The notes: generated by a model not told the origin, from the letters alone. Shown: positions 44,377 to 54,325, counted from the stretch's first letter. The stretch: 64,000 nucleotides of DNA from Gordonia sp. PP30 (GCF_023100845.1 NZ_CP095864.1:3224001-3288000); one strand, 5' to 3'. Numbers and translations: made by a program.

Positions 44377-45591
44377 TCAGACGACCTCGTTCTTCGCCAC
44401 GGTCACGATTCCGCCGACGCTCACGGTGAAGCGCTCTTTGTCGTGCTCGAGGTCGACGCCGACCTGGCCGCCGTTGCTGACCTGGACGTTCTTGTCCAGG
44501 ATCGCGTTGCGCACCACCGCGTTCCGGCCGACCCGGACGCCGGGCATCAGGACGCTGCCCTGGACCACGGCGCCGTCTTCGATCACGACGTCGTTGAACA
44601 GCACGGAACTGTGCACGGTCGCGCCGGACACGATGCAGCCGGCGCCGACCATCGAGTCGTTGGCGGAGCCGCCCTTGATGAACTTCGCCGGCGGCAGGTG
44701 TGAGGTCTCGCCGCGGATCGGCCAGCGCTCGTTGTAGAGGTTGAACACCGGGTTGGCCGAGACCAGATCCATGTGCGCCTCGTAGAACGCGTCGATGGTG
44801 CCGACGTCGCGCCAGTAGCCGCGGTCGCGGGGGGTGGCGCCGGGGACCGCGTTGTCGTTGAAGTCGTAGACGTAGGCCTCGCCCCGTTCCACGAAGGCGG
44901 GGATGATGTCGCCGCCCATGTCGTGATCGGAGTCCGGATCGGCGGCGTCGGTGCGCAGGATGTCGACCAGGGCCTGCGTGGTGAACACGTAGTTGCCCAT
45001 CGACGCGTAGGTGACGTCGGGGTCGTCGGGTGTGCCCGGCGGGTCGCTCGGCTTCTCCACGAAGCGGGTGATCACGTTCTCCGCATCGGAGTCGATGCAG
45101 CCGAAGGCCACCGCCTCCTTGCGCGGTACCCGGATCCCGGCGACGGTGACCGAGGCCCCGGTGGCGATGTGCTGTTCCACCATCTGGGAGGGATCCATGC
45201 GGTAGACGTGGTCGGCACCGAAGACGACGATGTACTCGGGCTTCTCGTCTTCGATGAGGTTCATCGACTGGAAGATCGCGTCGGCGCTGCCGGTGTACCA
45301 GCGCGGTCCGAGTCGCTGCTGCGCAGGGACCGGCGTGATGAACTCTCCGTGGAAGCCCGACGACCACCAGGTCTGCGAGATGTGCCGGTCGAGCGAGTGC
45401 GACTTGTACTGGGTCAGCACGCAGATCCGCTCGTAACCGGCGTTGACCAGGTTCGACAGGACGAAGTCGATCAGCCGGTACGAACTGCCGAACGGCACCG
45501 CGGGTTTGGCCCGGTCCTTGGTCAACGGGTACAGACGCTTGCCTTCTCCGCCTGCGAGGACGATTCCGAGCACCTGCGATTGTGATCTCAC
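44377..45591 (-). CDS. glgC: Glucose-1-phosphate adenylyltransferase
   Basis: 404 residues from GTG 45591, the same length as the M. tuberculosis enzyme. It makes ADP-glucose for glycogen, maltose-1-P and capsular glucan. Nucleotidyltransferase core: [39 protein letters not shown], and the [11 protein letters not shown]sp motif; sugar site [10 protein letters not shown]. The C-terminal left-handed beta-helix reads [21 protein letters not shown] long upstream extension of the frame is antisense to the methyltransferase and rejected. Confidence 0.97.
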   Translation of the reverse strand: MRSQSQVLGIVLAGGEGKRLYPLTKDRAKPAVPFGSSYRLIDFVLSNLVNAGYERICVLTQYKSHSLDRHISQTWWSSGFHGEFITPVPAQQRLGPRWYTGSADAIFQSMNLIEDEKPEYIVVFGADHVYRMDPSQMVEQHIATGASVTVAGIRVPRKEAVAFGCIDSDAENVITRFVEKPSDPPGTPDDPDVTYASMGNYVFTTQALVDILRTDAADPDSDHDMGGDIIPAFVERGEAYVYDFNDNAVPGATPRDRGYWRDVGTIDAFYEAHMDLVSANPVFNLYNERWPIRGETSHLPPAKFIKGGSANDSMVGAGCIVSGATVHSSVLFNDVVIEDGAVVQGSVLMPGVRVGRNAVVRNAILDKNVQVSNGGQVGVDLEHDKERFTVSVGGIVTVAKNEVV

Positions 45592-45659
45592 GACTCCAAC
45601 ATATCCGGATACCGGGCGCCGCGGGCGGCGGCGGGGAGAGATCGGGCCCTTTGGACTCC

Positions 45660-46520
45660 TCAGCGCCGGGCGACGGTCATCGTGACATCGACGGTCGCCG
45701 CCACCGCACCGCTCCCCGCCACCAGCGCGGCGGCGGCCGCGGCGAGCTCGTCGGGGCCGCGGTGAAAGCCCGCGGGGCCCATCCCGGCGAGGTCGGCGGC
45801 CTGAGTGGCGCCGAGTTCGGACGTGGAGGTCACCGGCTCGCTCGCGGTGACCCGGAATCCGGCGGCGGCCAGTTCGTCGTGCAGCCGGACGAGCTTGTCC
45901 GCGCCGATGTCGAGCATGCCGAGCGCCTCCCGCACCTCGTGCAGATGACCGGGGTTCGGGGTGACAATCAGCCAGCATCCGCCGGACGCCACGATCCGGG
46001 CCACCTCGGCGGCGTTCCGGGGAGCGAAGACCGACAGCACCGCGTCGGCGATACCGTCACCGAGCGGAAGGGGCTCCCACAGATCGGCGACGACCGCCAG
46101 CGCCCGGGGATGCGCCTTCGCGGCGGCGCGGGCGCAGTACTTGGACAGATCGATGCCGACGCCGAGCGCGGCGGGCGCCGCGCCGAGCGCCGCGGCCAGA
46201 TAGTGACCGGTTCCGGTCCCGGCGTCGACGACGACGCCGCCGTCACGCGGGATCGCGGCGGCGAGCGCGTTCGCCACCGCGTCGAACATTCCGGAGTCGA
46301 GAATCCGGCGACGGGCCGCGACCATCGGCGCGGTGTCGCTGCGATGACCGCTGCCGCGGCCGGTGAGGAGGGAGACGTAACCTTGCCGGGCCCGGTCGAA
46401 GACGTGTCCGCGAGGGCACCGCAGTCCCGTCTCGGTGGCGGACGGTTCGTCGCCGCAGACCGGGCAGCGCAGGATGTGCGCGCCGGAGCGCCAGAGCTGT
46501 TGCTCCGTGCCGTGTGTCAG
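45660..46520 (-). CDS. RlmA-like 23S rRNA (guanine-N1) methyltransferase, apparent CTG start
   Basis: The zinc finger of the RlmA/TlrB family ([10 protein letters not shown], then [20 protein letters not shown]) is encoded upstream of the first ATG (46325). No ATG, GTG or TTG precedes it in frame after the TGA inside the DUF3117 gene. The only plausible start is CTG at 46518-46520, overlapping the DUF3117 stop as CTGA, the same geometry as ATGA coupling. That gives 286 residues, normal for the family. SAM site: [17 protein letters not shown]. It methylates a G in hairpin 35 of 23S rRNA in characterised relatives; the specificity here is unproven. Confidence 0.82.
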   Translation of the reverse strand: MTHGTEQQLWRSGAHILRCPVCGDEPSATETGLRCPRGHVFDRARQGYVSLLTGRGSGHRSDTAPMVAARRRILDSGMFDAVANALAAAIPRDGGVVVDAGTGTGHYLAAALGAAPAALGVGIDLSKYCARAAAKAHPRALAVVADLWEPLPLGDGIADAVLSVFAPRNAAEVARIVASGGCWLIVTPNPGHLHEVREALGMLDIGADKLVRLHDELAAAGFRVTASEPVTSTSELGATQAADLAGMGPAGFHRGPDELAAAAAALVAGSGAVAATVDVTMTVARR

Positions 46521-46684
46521 GCGACGACCTCGCGCAGCACCTCGCCGAGCGCGCTGGCCTCCTCAGCGTTGAGTTCCACGACCAGCCGACCGCCACCGTC
46601 GATCGGAATGCGCACCACGATGCCGCGCCCCTCCTTGACCGCCTCGAGAGGACCGTCACCCATCCGGGGCTTCATCGCTGCCAT
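46517..46684 (-). CDS. DUF3117 small protein (Rv1211 homologue)
   Basis: 55 residues: MAAMKPRMGDGPLEAVKEGR, then GIVVRIPIDGGGRLVVELNA and [15 protein letters not shown]. This is the highly conserved actinobacterial DUF3117 protein, a small beta-sheet of unknown role. In M. tuberculosis it lies between tagA and glgA near glgC; tagA and glgA are absent here. Its stop overlaps the methyltransferase start (CTGA). Confidence 0.93.
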   Translation of the reverse strand: MAAMKPRMGDGPLEAVKEGRGIVVRIPIDGGGRLVVELNAEEASALGEVLREVVA

Positions 46685-46792
46685 TGTCGCGCTCCCTTCA
46701 CCGAATACTGCATCACAGACAATTGGTCGTAGACACTGGTTTTCATAGTACGTGGCGCAGATCTCGCTGGTGCCGCCGGTCGCCGGGCTCGC

Positions 46793-47101
46793 TCAGCGGG
46801 CCTCCTGCTCGGCATCGCGCGCAGACAGGTCGTGCACCGTCGCACGCAGATCGTCGATCTCGCGCGCCAGCTTCTCCAGCGCCCAGTCGACCTCTTCCGC
46901 TTTGTAGCCCCGCAGCGTCTGCTGGAAGACGAGGCGGCGCGCATCGTCACCGGTGATCCCCGCGCGCGGGAGCCGGGTGAGCGTCGTGCCCTTCTGCACC
47001 GGCGGCAGTTCCTCACCGCGCCCGAAGACGAACCAGACGATCGCGAAGACGATCGCGATGATGAGCGCCATCACGATCACGTACAAGCCGATGACCACCA
47101 C
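46793..47101 (-). CDS. DivIVA-domain membrane protein (Rv1209-like)
   Basis: 102 residues from GTG 47101 (a second GTG at 47098 is possible). One N-terminal membrane helix (VIVMALIIAIVFAIVWFVFG), then GEELPPVQKGTTLTRLPRAG and a short DivIVA-type segment RLVFQQTLRGYKAEEVDWAL followed by a coiled coil. DivIVA motifs bind curved membrane and organise division or growth-zone proteins. It begins 5 bp after the gpgS stop, so it is in the same operon, as in M. tuberculosis Rv1208-Rv1209. Confidence 0.85.
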   Translation of the reverse strand: MVVIGLYVIVMALIIAIVFAIVWFVFGRGEELPPVQKGTTLTRLPRAGITGDDARRLVFQQTLRGYKAEEVDWALEKLAREIDDLRATVHDLSARDAEQEAR

Positions 47102-47106
47102 GGGAA

Positions 47107-48018
47107 TCAGCCTAGCGCGACCGGTGGGCGCTCGTCGGTGGTGAGCGGCGTGGTGTGCGGTGCGAAGGTGCCGTCGGCGGCCGGCACGTACTGGGTGAGG
47201 CCCACCCCGGAGTCGGCGATCCCGCAGCGACTGAGCAGCGTCGCGATGATCTGCCGGCTCATCACCGCGAGTTCGGACAGCGGCCGGTTCCGATGGGCCC
47301 GCACCCCGAGGTTGACCTGCCCGATCCCGGCCAGGCCGTAGCGGTCGTAGGTGTCGATCAGCAGCCCGATCTCCACCCCGTACCCGGCGGCGAAGGGCAC
47401 CGTGGCGAGGAGTTCGCGGGTGCCGGCGTATTCGCCGCCGAGCGGCTGCACCACCTCGCCCAGCTCCGGCTTGAGCGCGGTCAGCAGCGGCCGTGCCGTC
47501 AGCTCGGTGACGCGCCCGCCGCCGTCGGCGACGCGGGCGCCGCCTTCGGTGAGCGGCCTGCGGTAGTAGCCCTTGACCAGGTGGATCTCCGGGTTCAGCA
47601 GGAGCGGTCCGAGGAGCCGGGGTACGAACATCGGGTCCGGGTCGACGAGATCGGCGTCGACGAAGGCGATCAGGTCGCCGGTGGTGGCGGCGACTCCGCG
47701 CCACAGCGCCTCACCCTTGCCCGGACGCGGCGGCACGTCGCCGAAGACGTCCTGGCGGGCCACCACGCGGGCCCCGGCGCGGCGGGCGATCTCGGCGGTG
47801 GCGTCCGTCGAACCGGAGTCGAGCACCACCAGTTCGTCGACCAGCCCGCCGAGCAGCGGCACGATGGTGGCGACGACGTCGCCGACGGTCGCCTCCTCGT
47901 TCAGCGCGGGCAGGATCACCGAGACGGTGCGGCCGTTCTTCGCCGCCACCAGCCGGTCGACGGTCCACTCCGGACGGTCCCACGCATGCGTGTGCGACCA
48001 GGGAGCTTCGTCGTTCAT
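47107..48018 (-). CDS. gpgS: Glucosyl-3-phosphoglycerate synthase
   Basis: 303 residues, GT81-family enzyme starting methylglucose lipopolysaccharide synthesis by joining UDP-glucose and 3-phosphoglycerate. Motifs: VSVILPALNEEATVGDVVAT, ELVVLDSGSTDATAEIARRA, the DxD-type DADLVDPDPMFVPRLLGPLL, VKGYYRRP and PLGGEYAGTRELL. ATG at 48018 overlaps the folP2 stop (ATGA). Gene order folP2-gpgS-DivIVA-like matches M. tuberculosis Rv1207-Rv1209. Confidence 0.96.
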   Translation of the reverse strand: MNDEAPWSHTHAWDRPEWTVDRLVAAKNGRTVSVILPALNEEATVGDVVATIVPLLGGLVDELVVLDSGSTDATAEIARRAGARVVARQDVFGDVPPRPGKGEALWRGVAATTGDLIAFVDADLVDPDPMFVPRLLGPLLLNPEIHLVKGYYRRPLTEGGARVADGGGRVTELTARPLLTALKPELGEVVQPLGGEYAGTRELLATVPFAAGYGVEIGLLIDTYDRYGLAGIGQVNLGVRAHRNRPLSELAVMSRQIIATLLSRCGIADSGVGLTQYVPAADGTFAPHTTPLTTDERPPVALG

Positions 48019-48905
48019 GCCAATCCTCTGACCGTGCGGGCCGGCGGGCGGGTCCCCGCTATCGATGCGGTCATGTCCAGCACGCGGCGGGTGTCGGCGA
48101 CTTCGTGGACCCGGAACACCCGGGCACCCGCGGCGGCGGCCAGAGCCGTCGCGGCCAGCGTACCGGCCACCCGCTGGTCCAATTCCACGCCCAGGGTCTC
48201 ACCGATGAAATCCTTGTTGCTCAGCGCCATCAGCACCGGCCGGCCGGTGGCGACGAGCCGGTCGACGTGGCGCAGCAGCGTGAGCCCGTGATGGGTGTTC
48301 TTGCCGAAGTCGTGGGTGGGGTCGATCAGGATGCCGTCGCGGCGCACCCCGGCCGCCTCGGCCCGCTCGGCGGCCGCCACCAGCTCAGCGGTCACCTCGC
48401 CGACGATGTCGGCGTAGGCCACCCGGTGCGGCCGGGTCCGGACGACGGCGCCACCGGTGTGCGAGCAGACCAGTCCGGCGCCGCTGTCGGCGGCCACCCG
48501 CACCAGGTCGGGATCGGCACCCGCCCAGGTGTCGTTGATCAGGTCGGCTCCGGCCGCGACCGCCGCGGCGGCGACCTCGCCGCGCCAGGTGTCGACGCTG
48601 ATGAGGATGTCGGGATACCGCGCGCGGATCCACGCGATCATCGGCACCACGCGGCCGGCCTCGGCGTCCGCGTCGACCTCCTCACCCGGACCGGCCTTCA
48701 CCCCGCCGAGGTCGACGATGTCGGCGCCTTCGGCGATCACCGTGTCGATCCGCGCCTGCGCGGCCTCGTCGGTGAAGGTGGCCCCCCGGTCGTAGAACGA
48801 GTCGGGGGTGCGGTTGACGATGGCCATGACCAGCGCGCGGTCGGTCGCGACGCGGCGCCCGCACAGCGTGTCGGACGGGGTGGGGACGGCGTCGTCGGCG
48901 GTCAG
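48015..48905 (-). CDS. folP2: Dihydropteroate synthase homologue FolP2, probable CTG start
   Basis: The first ATG (48827) gives MAIVNRTPDSFYDRG and 270 residues, but the codons before it read LCGRRVATDRALV, matching the conserved LCGRPVAGDRALI of mycobacterial FolP2. No ATG, GTG or TTG lies upstream in frame. A CTG at 48905 has AGAGGA 8 nt before it and is my best start (296 residues). Pterin/PABA-fold motifs: VDLGGVKAGPGEEVDADAE, ISVDTWRGEV, LINDTWAG, DPTHDFGKNTHHGL, MALSNKDFIGETLG. FolP2 proteins in mycobacteria do not show clear DHPS activity, so a pterin role is not assured. Position 48827 is the conservative start. Confidence 0.85.
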   Translation of the reverse strand: MTADDAVPTPSDTLCGRRVATDRALVMAIVNRTPDSFYDRGATFTDEAAQARIDTVIAEGADIVDLGGVKAGPGEEVDADAEAGRVVPMIAWIRARYPDILISVDTWRGEVAAAAVAAGADLINDTWAGADPDLVRVAADSGAGLVCSHTGGAVVRTRPHRVAYADIVGEVTAELVAAAERAEAAGVRRDGILIDPTHDFGKNTHHGLTLLRHVDRLVATGRPVLMALSNKDFIGETLGVELDQRVAGTLAATALAAAAGARVFRVHEVADTRRVLDMTASIAGTRPPARTVRGLA

Positions 48906-48924
48906 GGCAGCATCCTCTCGACGG

Positions 48925-50718
48925 TCAGCGCGGAGCCTTGGCGGCGGCCACCTCGGCCGGGTACTCGTCGTAGAACGGGACGTAGCCGTCGGCGCGGCCC
49001 CGCAGGACCAGGACCTCGTCGCCGGCGACGTCGGTGTACGACTCGTCGCGCAGTTCCACCTTCCGGTTCTTGAAGGTGGTGGTGGCCTCGATCTTCTGCA
49101 CCATCCGCAGGAAGAGCGGGACGGCGTAGCCTGGGAGCTCGGCGTACAGGTGCGCGGCCAGCGCGGCGGCGTCGAGCGTGACGCCCTCGCGCAGGGTCAG
49201 CGCCGCCATCCCGGCACGCCCGTCACAGCCGGGGACCTCGACGCCGTAGACGACGGCCTGCTCGATCGCGTCGAACGTACCGAGGGCGGCCTCCACCTCG
49301 GTGGTCGCCACGTTCTCGCCCTTCCACCGGAAGGTGTCGCCGAGGCGGTCGACGAAGGCGATGTGGAAGAAGCCCTGCTGGCGCACCAGGTCGCCGGAGT
49401 TGAAGTAGGCGTCGCCGTCCTTGAAGGCGTCGCGGATCACCTTCTTCTCGGTCTCGGTGTCGTCGGTGTACCCGTCGAGCGGGACGCGCTCGCTGATCTC
49501 GGCGATCAGCAGCCCCGGCTCCCCCTTCCGCACCGAGCGCAGTCGGCCCTGGGCGTCACGCTTGGGGCTGCCGTCGGCCTCGTAGTCGACCACCTTGAAC
49601 GGCAGCGGGCAGAAACCGGCGGTGCGCTTGACGTTGAAGGCGTTCACGAAGGCGAGGTTGAGTTCGCTGGCGCCGTAGAACTCGACGATGCGGTCGATGC
49701 CGAAGCGCTCGGAGAACTCGTCCCAGATCTCCGGCCGCATACCGTTACCGGCGCACACCCGGACGGCGTGCTGCCGGTCGGTGGGCTTCTCCGGCTGCGC
49801 CAGCAGGTAGCGGCACAGTTCGCCGATGTAGCAGAACGCGGTGGCCCGGTTGGCGATCACGTCGTCCCAGAACCGGGACGCGGAGAACTTGCGGGCGATG
49901 GCGATACAGGCACCGCCGGCCAGGACCGCGCCAAGCGACACCGAGAGCGCGTTGTTGTGGTACAGCGGCAGCGGTACGTACATGGTGTCGCTCGGGCGCA
50001 GCCGGACCGCCAGACCGCCGATGCCCGAGTAGTTGGCGAGCCAGCGGTTGTGGCTCATCACGCTCGCCTTGGGCAGACCGGTGGTGCCGGAGGTGAAGAT
50101 GTAGAACGCGGTGGTCGACGCGGGCAGCGCGGCCGTCGCCGCCGGATCGGTGCCCGGCTTGCCTGCGGCCGCGGCGTCGAGTTCAGCGAAGTCAAACACA
50201 TGCTCGGGGTGCTGCTCGGGGCTCATCGTCTCCCACGCATCTGTGCAGCGCGGGTCCCGGACCAGGACCTTCGCGTCCAGCAGCGTCATGCTGTGGTCGA
50301 TCACGTGGCCGTGCTGGTTGTAGTTCAGCATGCCCGCGACGGCGCCGAGCTTGAGGGTCGCCAGCACCACCAGCAGGTCGGTGGCGCTGTTCTCGGCGAG
50401 GATGCCGACGACATCGCCGGTGACGACCCCGCGGCCGGCGAGCACCGCCGCGTAGCGGTTGACGCGGCGGTTGGCCTCGCCGTAGGTGAGGGTCTCCCCC
50501 TCGAAGCGCACGAACGGGCGGTCCGGGTGCTTGTGGGCGAGCTTCTGGAAGATGTGCCCGATGGTCTTCTTGGCGTCCGGCGAACGGAACACCAGACCGG
50601 GCGCGTGCTGAGCCATCGAGAGCGCGTCCGGCGCCATGCCGACGGCACCCTTCACCAGATCGACGAGGCCGACACGGTTACGCGCGAGGGCGGGGTTCTG
50701 GCTGGTCGATTGAGCCAT
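48925..50718 (-). CDS. fadD6: Fatty-acid-CoA ligase FadD6-type
   Basis: 597 residues of the ANL superfamily: AMP-binding signature FYIFTSGTTGLPKASVMSHN, FYGASELNLAFVNAFN, FNSGDLVRQQGFFHIAFVDR, and the hinge LGDTFRWKGENVATTEVEAA. It resembles very-long-chain/FATP acyl-CoA synthetases. It activates fatty acids with ATP and CoA. folP2 follows (19 bp, or 97 bp if its ATG is used) and the LOG gene is 40 bp upstream, the same order as M. tuberculosis Rv1205-fadD6-folP2. Confidence 0.95.
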   Translation of the reverse strand: MAQSTSQNPALARNRVGLVDLVKGAVGMAPDALSMAQHAPGLVFRSPDAKKTIGHIFQKLAHKHPDRPFVRFEGETLTYGEANRRVNRYAAVLAGRGVVTGDVVGILAENSATDLLVVLATLKLGAVAGMLNYNQHGHVIDHSMTLLDAKVLVRDPRCTDAWETMSPEQHPEHVFDFAELDAAAAGKPGTDPAATAALPASTTAFYIFTSGTTGLPKASVMSHNRWLANYSGIGGLAVRLRPSDTMYVPLPLYHNNALSVSLGAVLAGGACIAIARKFSASRFWDDVIANRATAFCYIGELCRYLLAQPEKPTDRQHAVRVCAGNGMRPEIWDEFSERFGIDRIVEFYGASELNLAFVNAFNVKRTAGFCPLPFKVVDYEADGSPKRDAQGRLRSVRKGEPGLLIAEISERVPLDGYTDDTETEKKVIRDAFKDGDAYFNSGDLVRQQGFFHIAFVDRLGDTFRWKGENVATTEVEAALGTFDAIEQAVVYGVEVPGCDGRAGMAALTLREGVTLDAAALAAHLYAELPGYAVPLFLRMVQKIEATTTFKNRKVELRDESYTDVAGDEVLVLRGRADGYVPFYDEYPAEVAAAKAPR

Positions 50719-50758
50719 GCGCGGGACTCACTCCTTCTCGATCCGGGGGTGTGAACCG

Positions 50759-51301
50759 CTACCCTACCGCCGGGTCAGCTATGGCCAGCGCGGCCCCCAG
50801 GTCCGGCACCACCCGCAGCCGGGCCAGCGCGCGCGGAGCGACGAACCCGCGCGTCGCGAGATCGTCGAGCCAGGTCAGCATCGGGTCGTAGAAGCCGTCG
50901 TGGTTGAGCAGGGCGATCGGCTTGTCGTGCACGCCGAGGAACCCGCCGGTCCAGGTCTCGAACAGTTCTTCGAGGGTGCCGATGCCCCCGGGCAGGGTGA
51001 TGAAGCCGTCGGAGAGGTCGTCCATCAGCCGTTTCCGCTCGCGCATCGTGTCCGTGACGATCAGCTCGTGGGAGTCGGTGTCGGCGACCTCGGCGGCCAT
51101 CAGATGCTCGGGGATGATGCCGATGGTGTAGCCGCCGGCCGCCCGCGCGCCACGCACTACGGCGCCCATCATGCCGACCCGGCCGCCCCCGGTGACCAGC
51201 GCGTGGCCGGCCTCGGCGATGGCGCGGCCGGTCTGTTCGGCGAGGTCGAGATAGCTGTGGTCGACCGGGCCGGACGCGCAGTACACGCAGATCGCGCTCA
51301 T
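50759..51301 (-). CDS. LOG-family protein (cytokinin riboside 5'-monophosphate phosphoribohydrolase)
   Basis: 180 residues, Rossmann-like, TIGR00730 family. SAICVYCASGPVDHSYLDLA, LVTGGGRVGMMGAVVRGARA and the catalytic PGGIGTLEELFETWTGGFLG motif are present. The homologue Rv1205 releases free cytokinin bases from their nucleotides and is a proteasome substrate. Its ATG overlaps the stop of the upstream LOG-like gene by 4 bp, so two paralogues are translated together. Confidence 0.9.
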   Translation of the reverse strand: MSAICVYCASGPVDHSYLDLAEQTGRAIAEAGHALVTGGGRVGMMGAVVRGARAAGGYTIGIIPEHLMAAEVADTDSHELIVTDTMRERKRLMDDLSDGFITLPGGIGTLEELFETWTGGFLGVHDKPIALLNHDGFYDPMLTWLDDLATRGFVAPRALARLRVVPDLGAALAIADPAVG

Positions 51302-52095
51302 CGAATCCCCGAGGCACGGACCACCGCGACGGCTTCGGCGGGCGTGTCGACGAGGGTGATCAGGTCGTCGTCACCCGCACTGATCTTGCCGCCGCCGGCC
51401 AGGCTCGACCGGATCCAGTCGACCAGTGGCGCCCAGAAGTCGCGGCCGATGAGCACGATCGGGAAGCGGGTCACTTTACCGGTCTGCACCAGCGTGTACG
51501 CCTCGAAGAGCTCGTCGAGCGTCCCGATACCGCCGGGGAGGCAGACGAAGCCCTGCGCGTACTTGACGAACATCGTCTTGCGGACAAAGAAGTAGCGGAA
51601 GTTCATCCCGAGGGTCAGATACGGGTTGACGTGCTGCTCGAAGGGCAGCTCGATGTTGAGGCCGATCGACTCGCCGCCCGCCTCGAATGCGCCCTTGTTG
51701 GTCGCCTCCATCGCGCCGGGGCCGCCGCCGGTGATCACCGAGAAGCCCGCCTGCGCCAGCAGGCGGCCGAGCTCCACCCCGAGTTCGTACTCGGCGCTGC
51801 CGGGCCTGGACCGGGCCGAGCCGAACACCGTCACCGCCTCGGTCACCTTGTCCAGGGCGTCGAACCCAGCGACGAACTCCGACTGGATCCGCAGCACCCG
51901 CCAGGAGTCGCGGACGGTGCGCTCGAGCATGCGCGCGCCGTCGCGCGGATCGACCCACTTGAGCAGCGTCTCGTCGCTGGTGACGTAGTCGGCGCCCTCC
52001 GGGACGAGCACCTTGGCGGCACCGGCGTAGCGGATGCCTGCGTCGTCGTCGACCGGCCGGTCGTCGTCGAGCGGTTCGGGCGGGGTGTCGGTCAT
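51298..52095 (-). CDS. Second TIGR00730-family (LOG-like) protein
   Basis: 265 residues with an N-terminal extension (MTDTPPEPLDDDRPVDDDAG and about 60 more) not found in the short LOG. Core motifs: VTVFGSARSRPGSAEYELGV, SVITGGGPGAMEATNKGAFE, FVKYAQGFVCLPGGIGTLDE. This longer group includes putative lysine decarboxylases misnamed in older databases; phosphoribohydrolase activity on nucleotide monophosphates is the likelier reaction. It is next to the short paralogue and downstream of dapE. Confidence 0.88.
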   Translation of the reverse strand: MTDTPPEPLDDDRPVDDDAGIRYAGAAKVLVPEGADYVTSDETLLKWVDPRDGARMLERTVRDSWRVLRIQSEFVAGFDALDKVTEAVTVFGSARSRPGSAEYELGVELGRLLAQAGFSVITGGGPGAMEATNKGAFEAGGESIGLNIELPFEQHVNPYLTLGMNFRYFFVRKTMFVKYAQGFVCLPGGIGTLDELFEAYTLVQTGKVTRFPIVLIGRDFWAPLVDWIRSSLAGGGKISAGDDDLITLVDTPAEAVAVVRASGIR

Positions 52096-52129
52096 GGGCT
52101 CACGCTAGCAACCGTCCCCGACAGCGGCG

Positions 52130-53233
52130 TCACCCCGCCAGATACCTGCGCAGCAGGCCGGTCACCTCGTGGATCTGCGCGACGGGAACGCGCTCGTCCG
52201 CCCGGTGGGCCAGGCTCGGATCACCCGGGCCGAGGTTCACCGCGGGGACCCCGAGCGCGGCGAAACGGGCGACGTCGGTCCACCCGTACTTCGCACGGAA
52301 CCGCCCCTGGGCCGCCTCGACCAGAGCGGCCGCCGCGGGATTGGCCAGGCCGGGGAGGGCGCCGGGCGCGGAATCGGTGACCTCCGCGGTCAGCACGCCG
52401 CCGTCCAGATCGGCGGCGAAGACCTCGCGCACGTGCTCGAAGGCCTGCTCCGGCGACCGGTCGGGAGCGAACCGGAAGTTCACGTCCAGGTACGCCTCGT
52501 CGGGCACGACGTTCCCGGCCACCCCACCGCCGACGGCCACCGCCGACAGGCCCTCGCGGTACTCGCAGCCGTCGATGTCGACGCGCCGCGGCGTGTAGCC
52601 GTGCAACGTGGTCAGCGCGCGCCCGAGCTTGTGGACGGCGTTGTCGCCCATCCACGCGCGCGCCGAGTGGGCGCGAGTCCCGTTGGCGGACAGGCGGACT
52701 CGCAGCGTCCCCTGGCACCCGGCCTCGATCAGTCCGCCGGTGGGCTCGCCGAGGATCGCCACGTCGCCGGCCAGCCACTCGGGCTTCTCGCGTTCGATCA
52801 CGCCGAGCCCGTTGTACTTGGCGGCGATCTCCTCGCAGTCGTAGCAGATCAGGGTCAGGTCGTGCGCGGGGTCGTCGAGGGTGGCCGCCAGGTGCAGGAA
52901 CACCGCCAGCCCCGACTTCATGTCGACGGTGCCGCACCCGTGCAGCACGTCGCCCTCGTCGTCGGTCACGGTTCGATGCGACGGCACGTTCCCGGCGATC
53001 GGCACGGTGTCGAGGTGCCCGGCGAGGATCACCCGGGAAGCCCTGCCCCGCGTGGTCCGGGCCAGCAGCCGGTTGCCGAACCGGCTGATCTCGAAGCCGC
53101 GCGTCTGCGCGCGCAGCGCCGCCTCGACCGCATCGGCGATCAGCGATTCGTCGTGGCTCACGCTGGGCATGTCGACCAGCGCGGCGGTCAGTTCGGCAGG
53201 ATCGGCACGCAGGTTCAGGTCCGGAACGCTCAC
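52130..53233 (-). CDS. dapE: Succinyl-diaminopimelate desuccinylase
   Basis: 367 residues from GTG 53233. M20 zinc peptidase family: [20 protein letters not shown] (first metal His), [20 protein letters not shown] (bridging Asp), [15 protein letters not shown] (catalytic Glu pair), [20 protein letters not shown], and [20 protein letters not shown] (last His). It releases succinate to give LL-DAP for lysine and peptidoglycan. It is divergent from dapD over 135 bp, so two DAP-pathway genes share a promoter region. A longer frame upstream is antisense to dapD. Confidence 0.95.
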   Translation of the reverse strand: MSVPDLNLRADPAELTAALVDMPSVSHDESLIADAVEAALRAQTRGFEISRFGNRLLARTTRGRASRVILAGHLDTVPIAGNVPSHRTVTDDEGDVLHGCGTVDMKSGLAVFLHLAATLDDPAHDLTLICYDCEEIAAKYNGLGVIEREKPEWLAGDVAILGEPTGGLIEAGCQGTLRVRLSANGTRAHSARAWMGDNAVHKLGRALTTLHGYTPRRVDIDGCEYREGLSAVAVGGGVAGNVVPDEAYLDVNFRFAPDRSPEQAFEHVREVFAADLDGGVLTAEVTDSAPGALPGLANPAAAALVEAAQGRFRAKYGWTDVARFAALGVPAVNLGPGDPSLAHRADERVPVAQIHEVTGLLRRYLAG

Positions 53234-53368
53234 CCGGCCACTGTAGCCGGGCGAGCGCGGGCGCCGGCGAGACCTGCAGCGCCGGCAGATCGGCAGATCC
53301 GGAAGAGCGGTGCGCGGACCACAGACGCGTACTGCACAGCGCTGAGCGGGCTCGATAGACTGGCAGCC

Positions 53369-54325
53369 GTGACTACTCAAGGTGCTGTTGCCATCGGAAT
53401 CGCTACGCTCACCGACGACGGCGTCGTCCTGGACACGTGGTACCCCGCCCCCGAACTGACCGCCGGTGGCGAGGCCGCCGGCACCACTGTGCTGAGCGAC
53501 GTCGACACCCCGCGCGAACTGGTCGACGCGGTCGCCGTCGACGGCGCCCGCGCCGTCAAGACCGTCGCCGTCCGCACGGTGATCGCCGACCTGAACGACG
53601 ACCCGATCGACGCGCACGACGTCTACCTGCGCCTGCACCTGCTGTCGCACCGTCTCGTCAAGCCACACGGTCAGAACCTCACCGGTATCTTCGGGCTGCT
53701 CGCCAACGTCGTGTGGACCAACTTCGGCCCGTGCGCCGTCGACGGCTTCGAAGCCACCCGCCTGCGACTGCGCGGCCGCGGCCATGTCACCGTCTACTCG
53801 GTCGACAAGTTCCCCCGCATGGTTGACTACGTGGTGCCGTCCGGCGTCCGCATCGGCGACGCCGACCGTGTCCGCCTCGGCGCGCATCTCGCCCCGGGCA
53901 CCACCGTGATGCACGAAGGCTTCGTCAACTTCAACGCCGGTACCCTCGGCACCTCGATGGTGGAGGGCCGGATCTCGGCAGGCGTCGTGATCGGCGACGG
54001 CTCCGACATCGGCGGCGGCGCGTCGACCATGGGCACCCTGTCCGGCGGCGGCAAGGAGATCATCTCCATCGGCCGCCGCTGCCTCCTCGGCGCCAACGCC
54101 GGCTGCGGCATCCCGCTCGGCGACGACTGCGTGATCGAGGCCGGGCTCTACATCACAGCGGGCACCAAGGTCACTGGCCCGGACGGCACCGTCGTCAAGG
54201 CCCGCGATCTGGCCGGACAGTCGAACCTGCTGTTCCGCCGCAACTCCACCAGCGGTGCGGTGGAAGTGACGGCCAAGGCGGGCGACGGGATCGAGCTCAA
54301 CGAGGCTCTGCACGCGCACAACTGA
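53369..54325 (+). CDS. dapD: Tetrahydrodipicolinate N-succinyltransferase
   Basis: 318 residues from GTG 53369, the actinobacterial DapD type. Left-handed beta-helix hexapeptide repeats fill the C-terminal half ([75 protein letters not shown]). It uses succinyl-CoA in the DAP pathway, upstream of DapC and DapE. GATAGACT about 15 bp before the start looks like a -10 box, implying a short leader. Confidence 0.95.
   Translation: MTTQGAVAIGIATLTDDGVVLDTWYPAPELTAGGEAAGTTVLSDVDTPRELVDAVAVDGARAVKTVAVRTVIADLNDDPIDAHDVYLRLHLLSHRLVKPHGQNLTGIFGLLANVVWTNFGPCAVDGFEATRLRLRGRGHVTVYSVDKFPRMVDYVVPSGVRIGDADRVRLGAHLAPGTTVMHEGFVNFNAGTLGTSMVEGRISAGVVIGDGSDIGGGASTMGTLSGGGKEIISIGRRCLLGANAGCGIPLGDDCVIEAGLYITAGTKVTGPDGTVVKARDLAGQSNLLFRRNSTSGAVEVTAKAGDGIELNEALHAHN

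Noticed and set aside
52169..53368. Upstream extension of dapD opposite dapE
   Set aside because: Antisense to dapE; dapD starts at GTG 53369 by family length.
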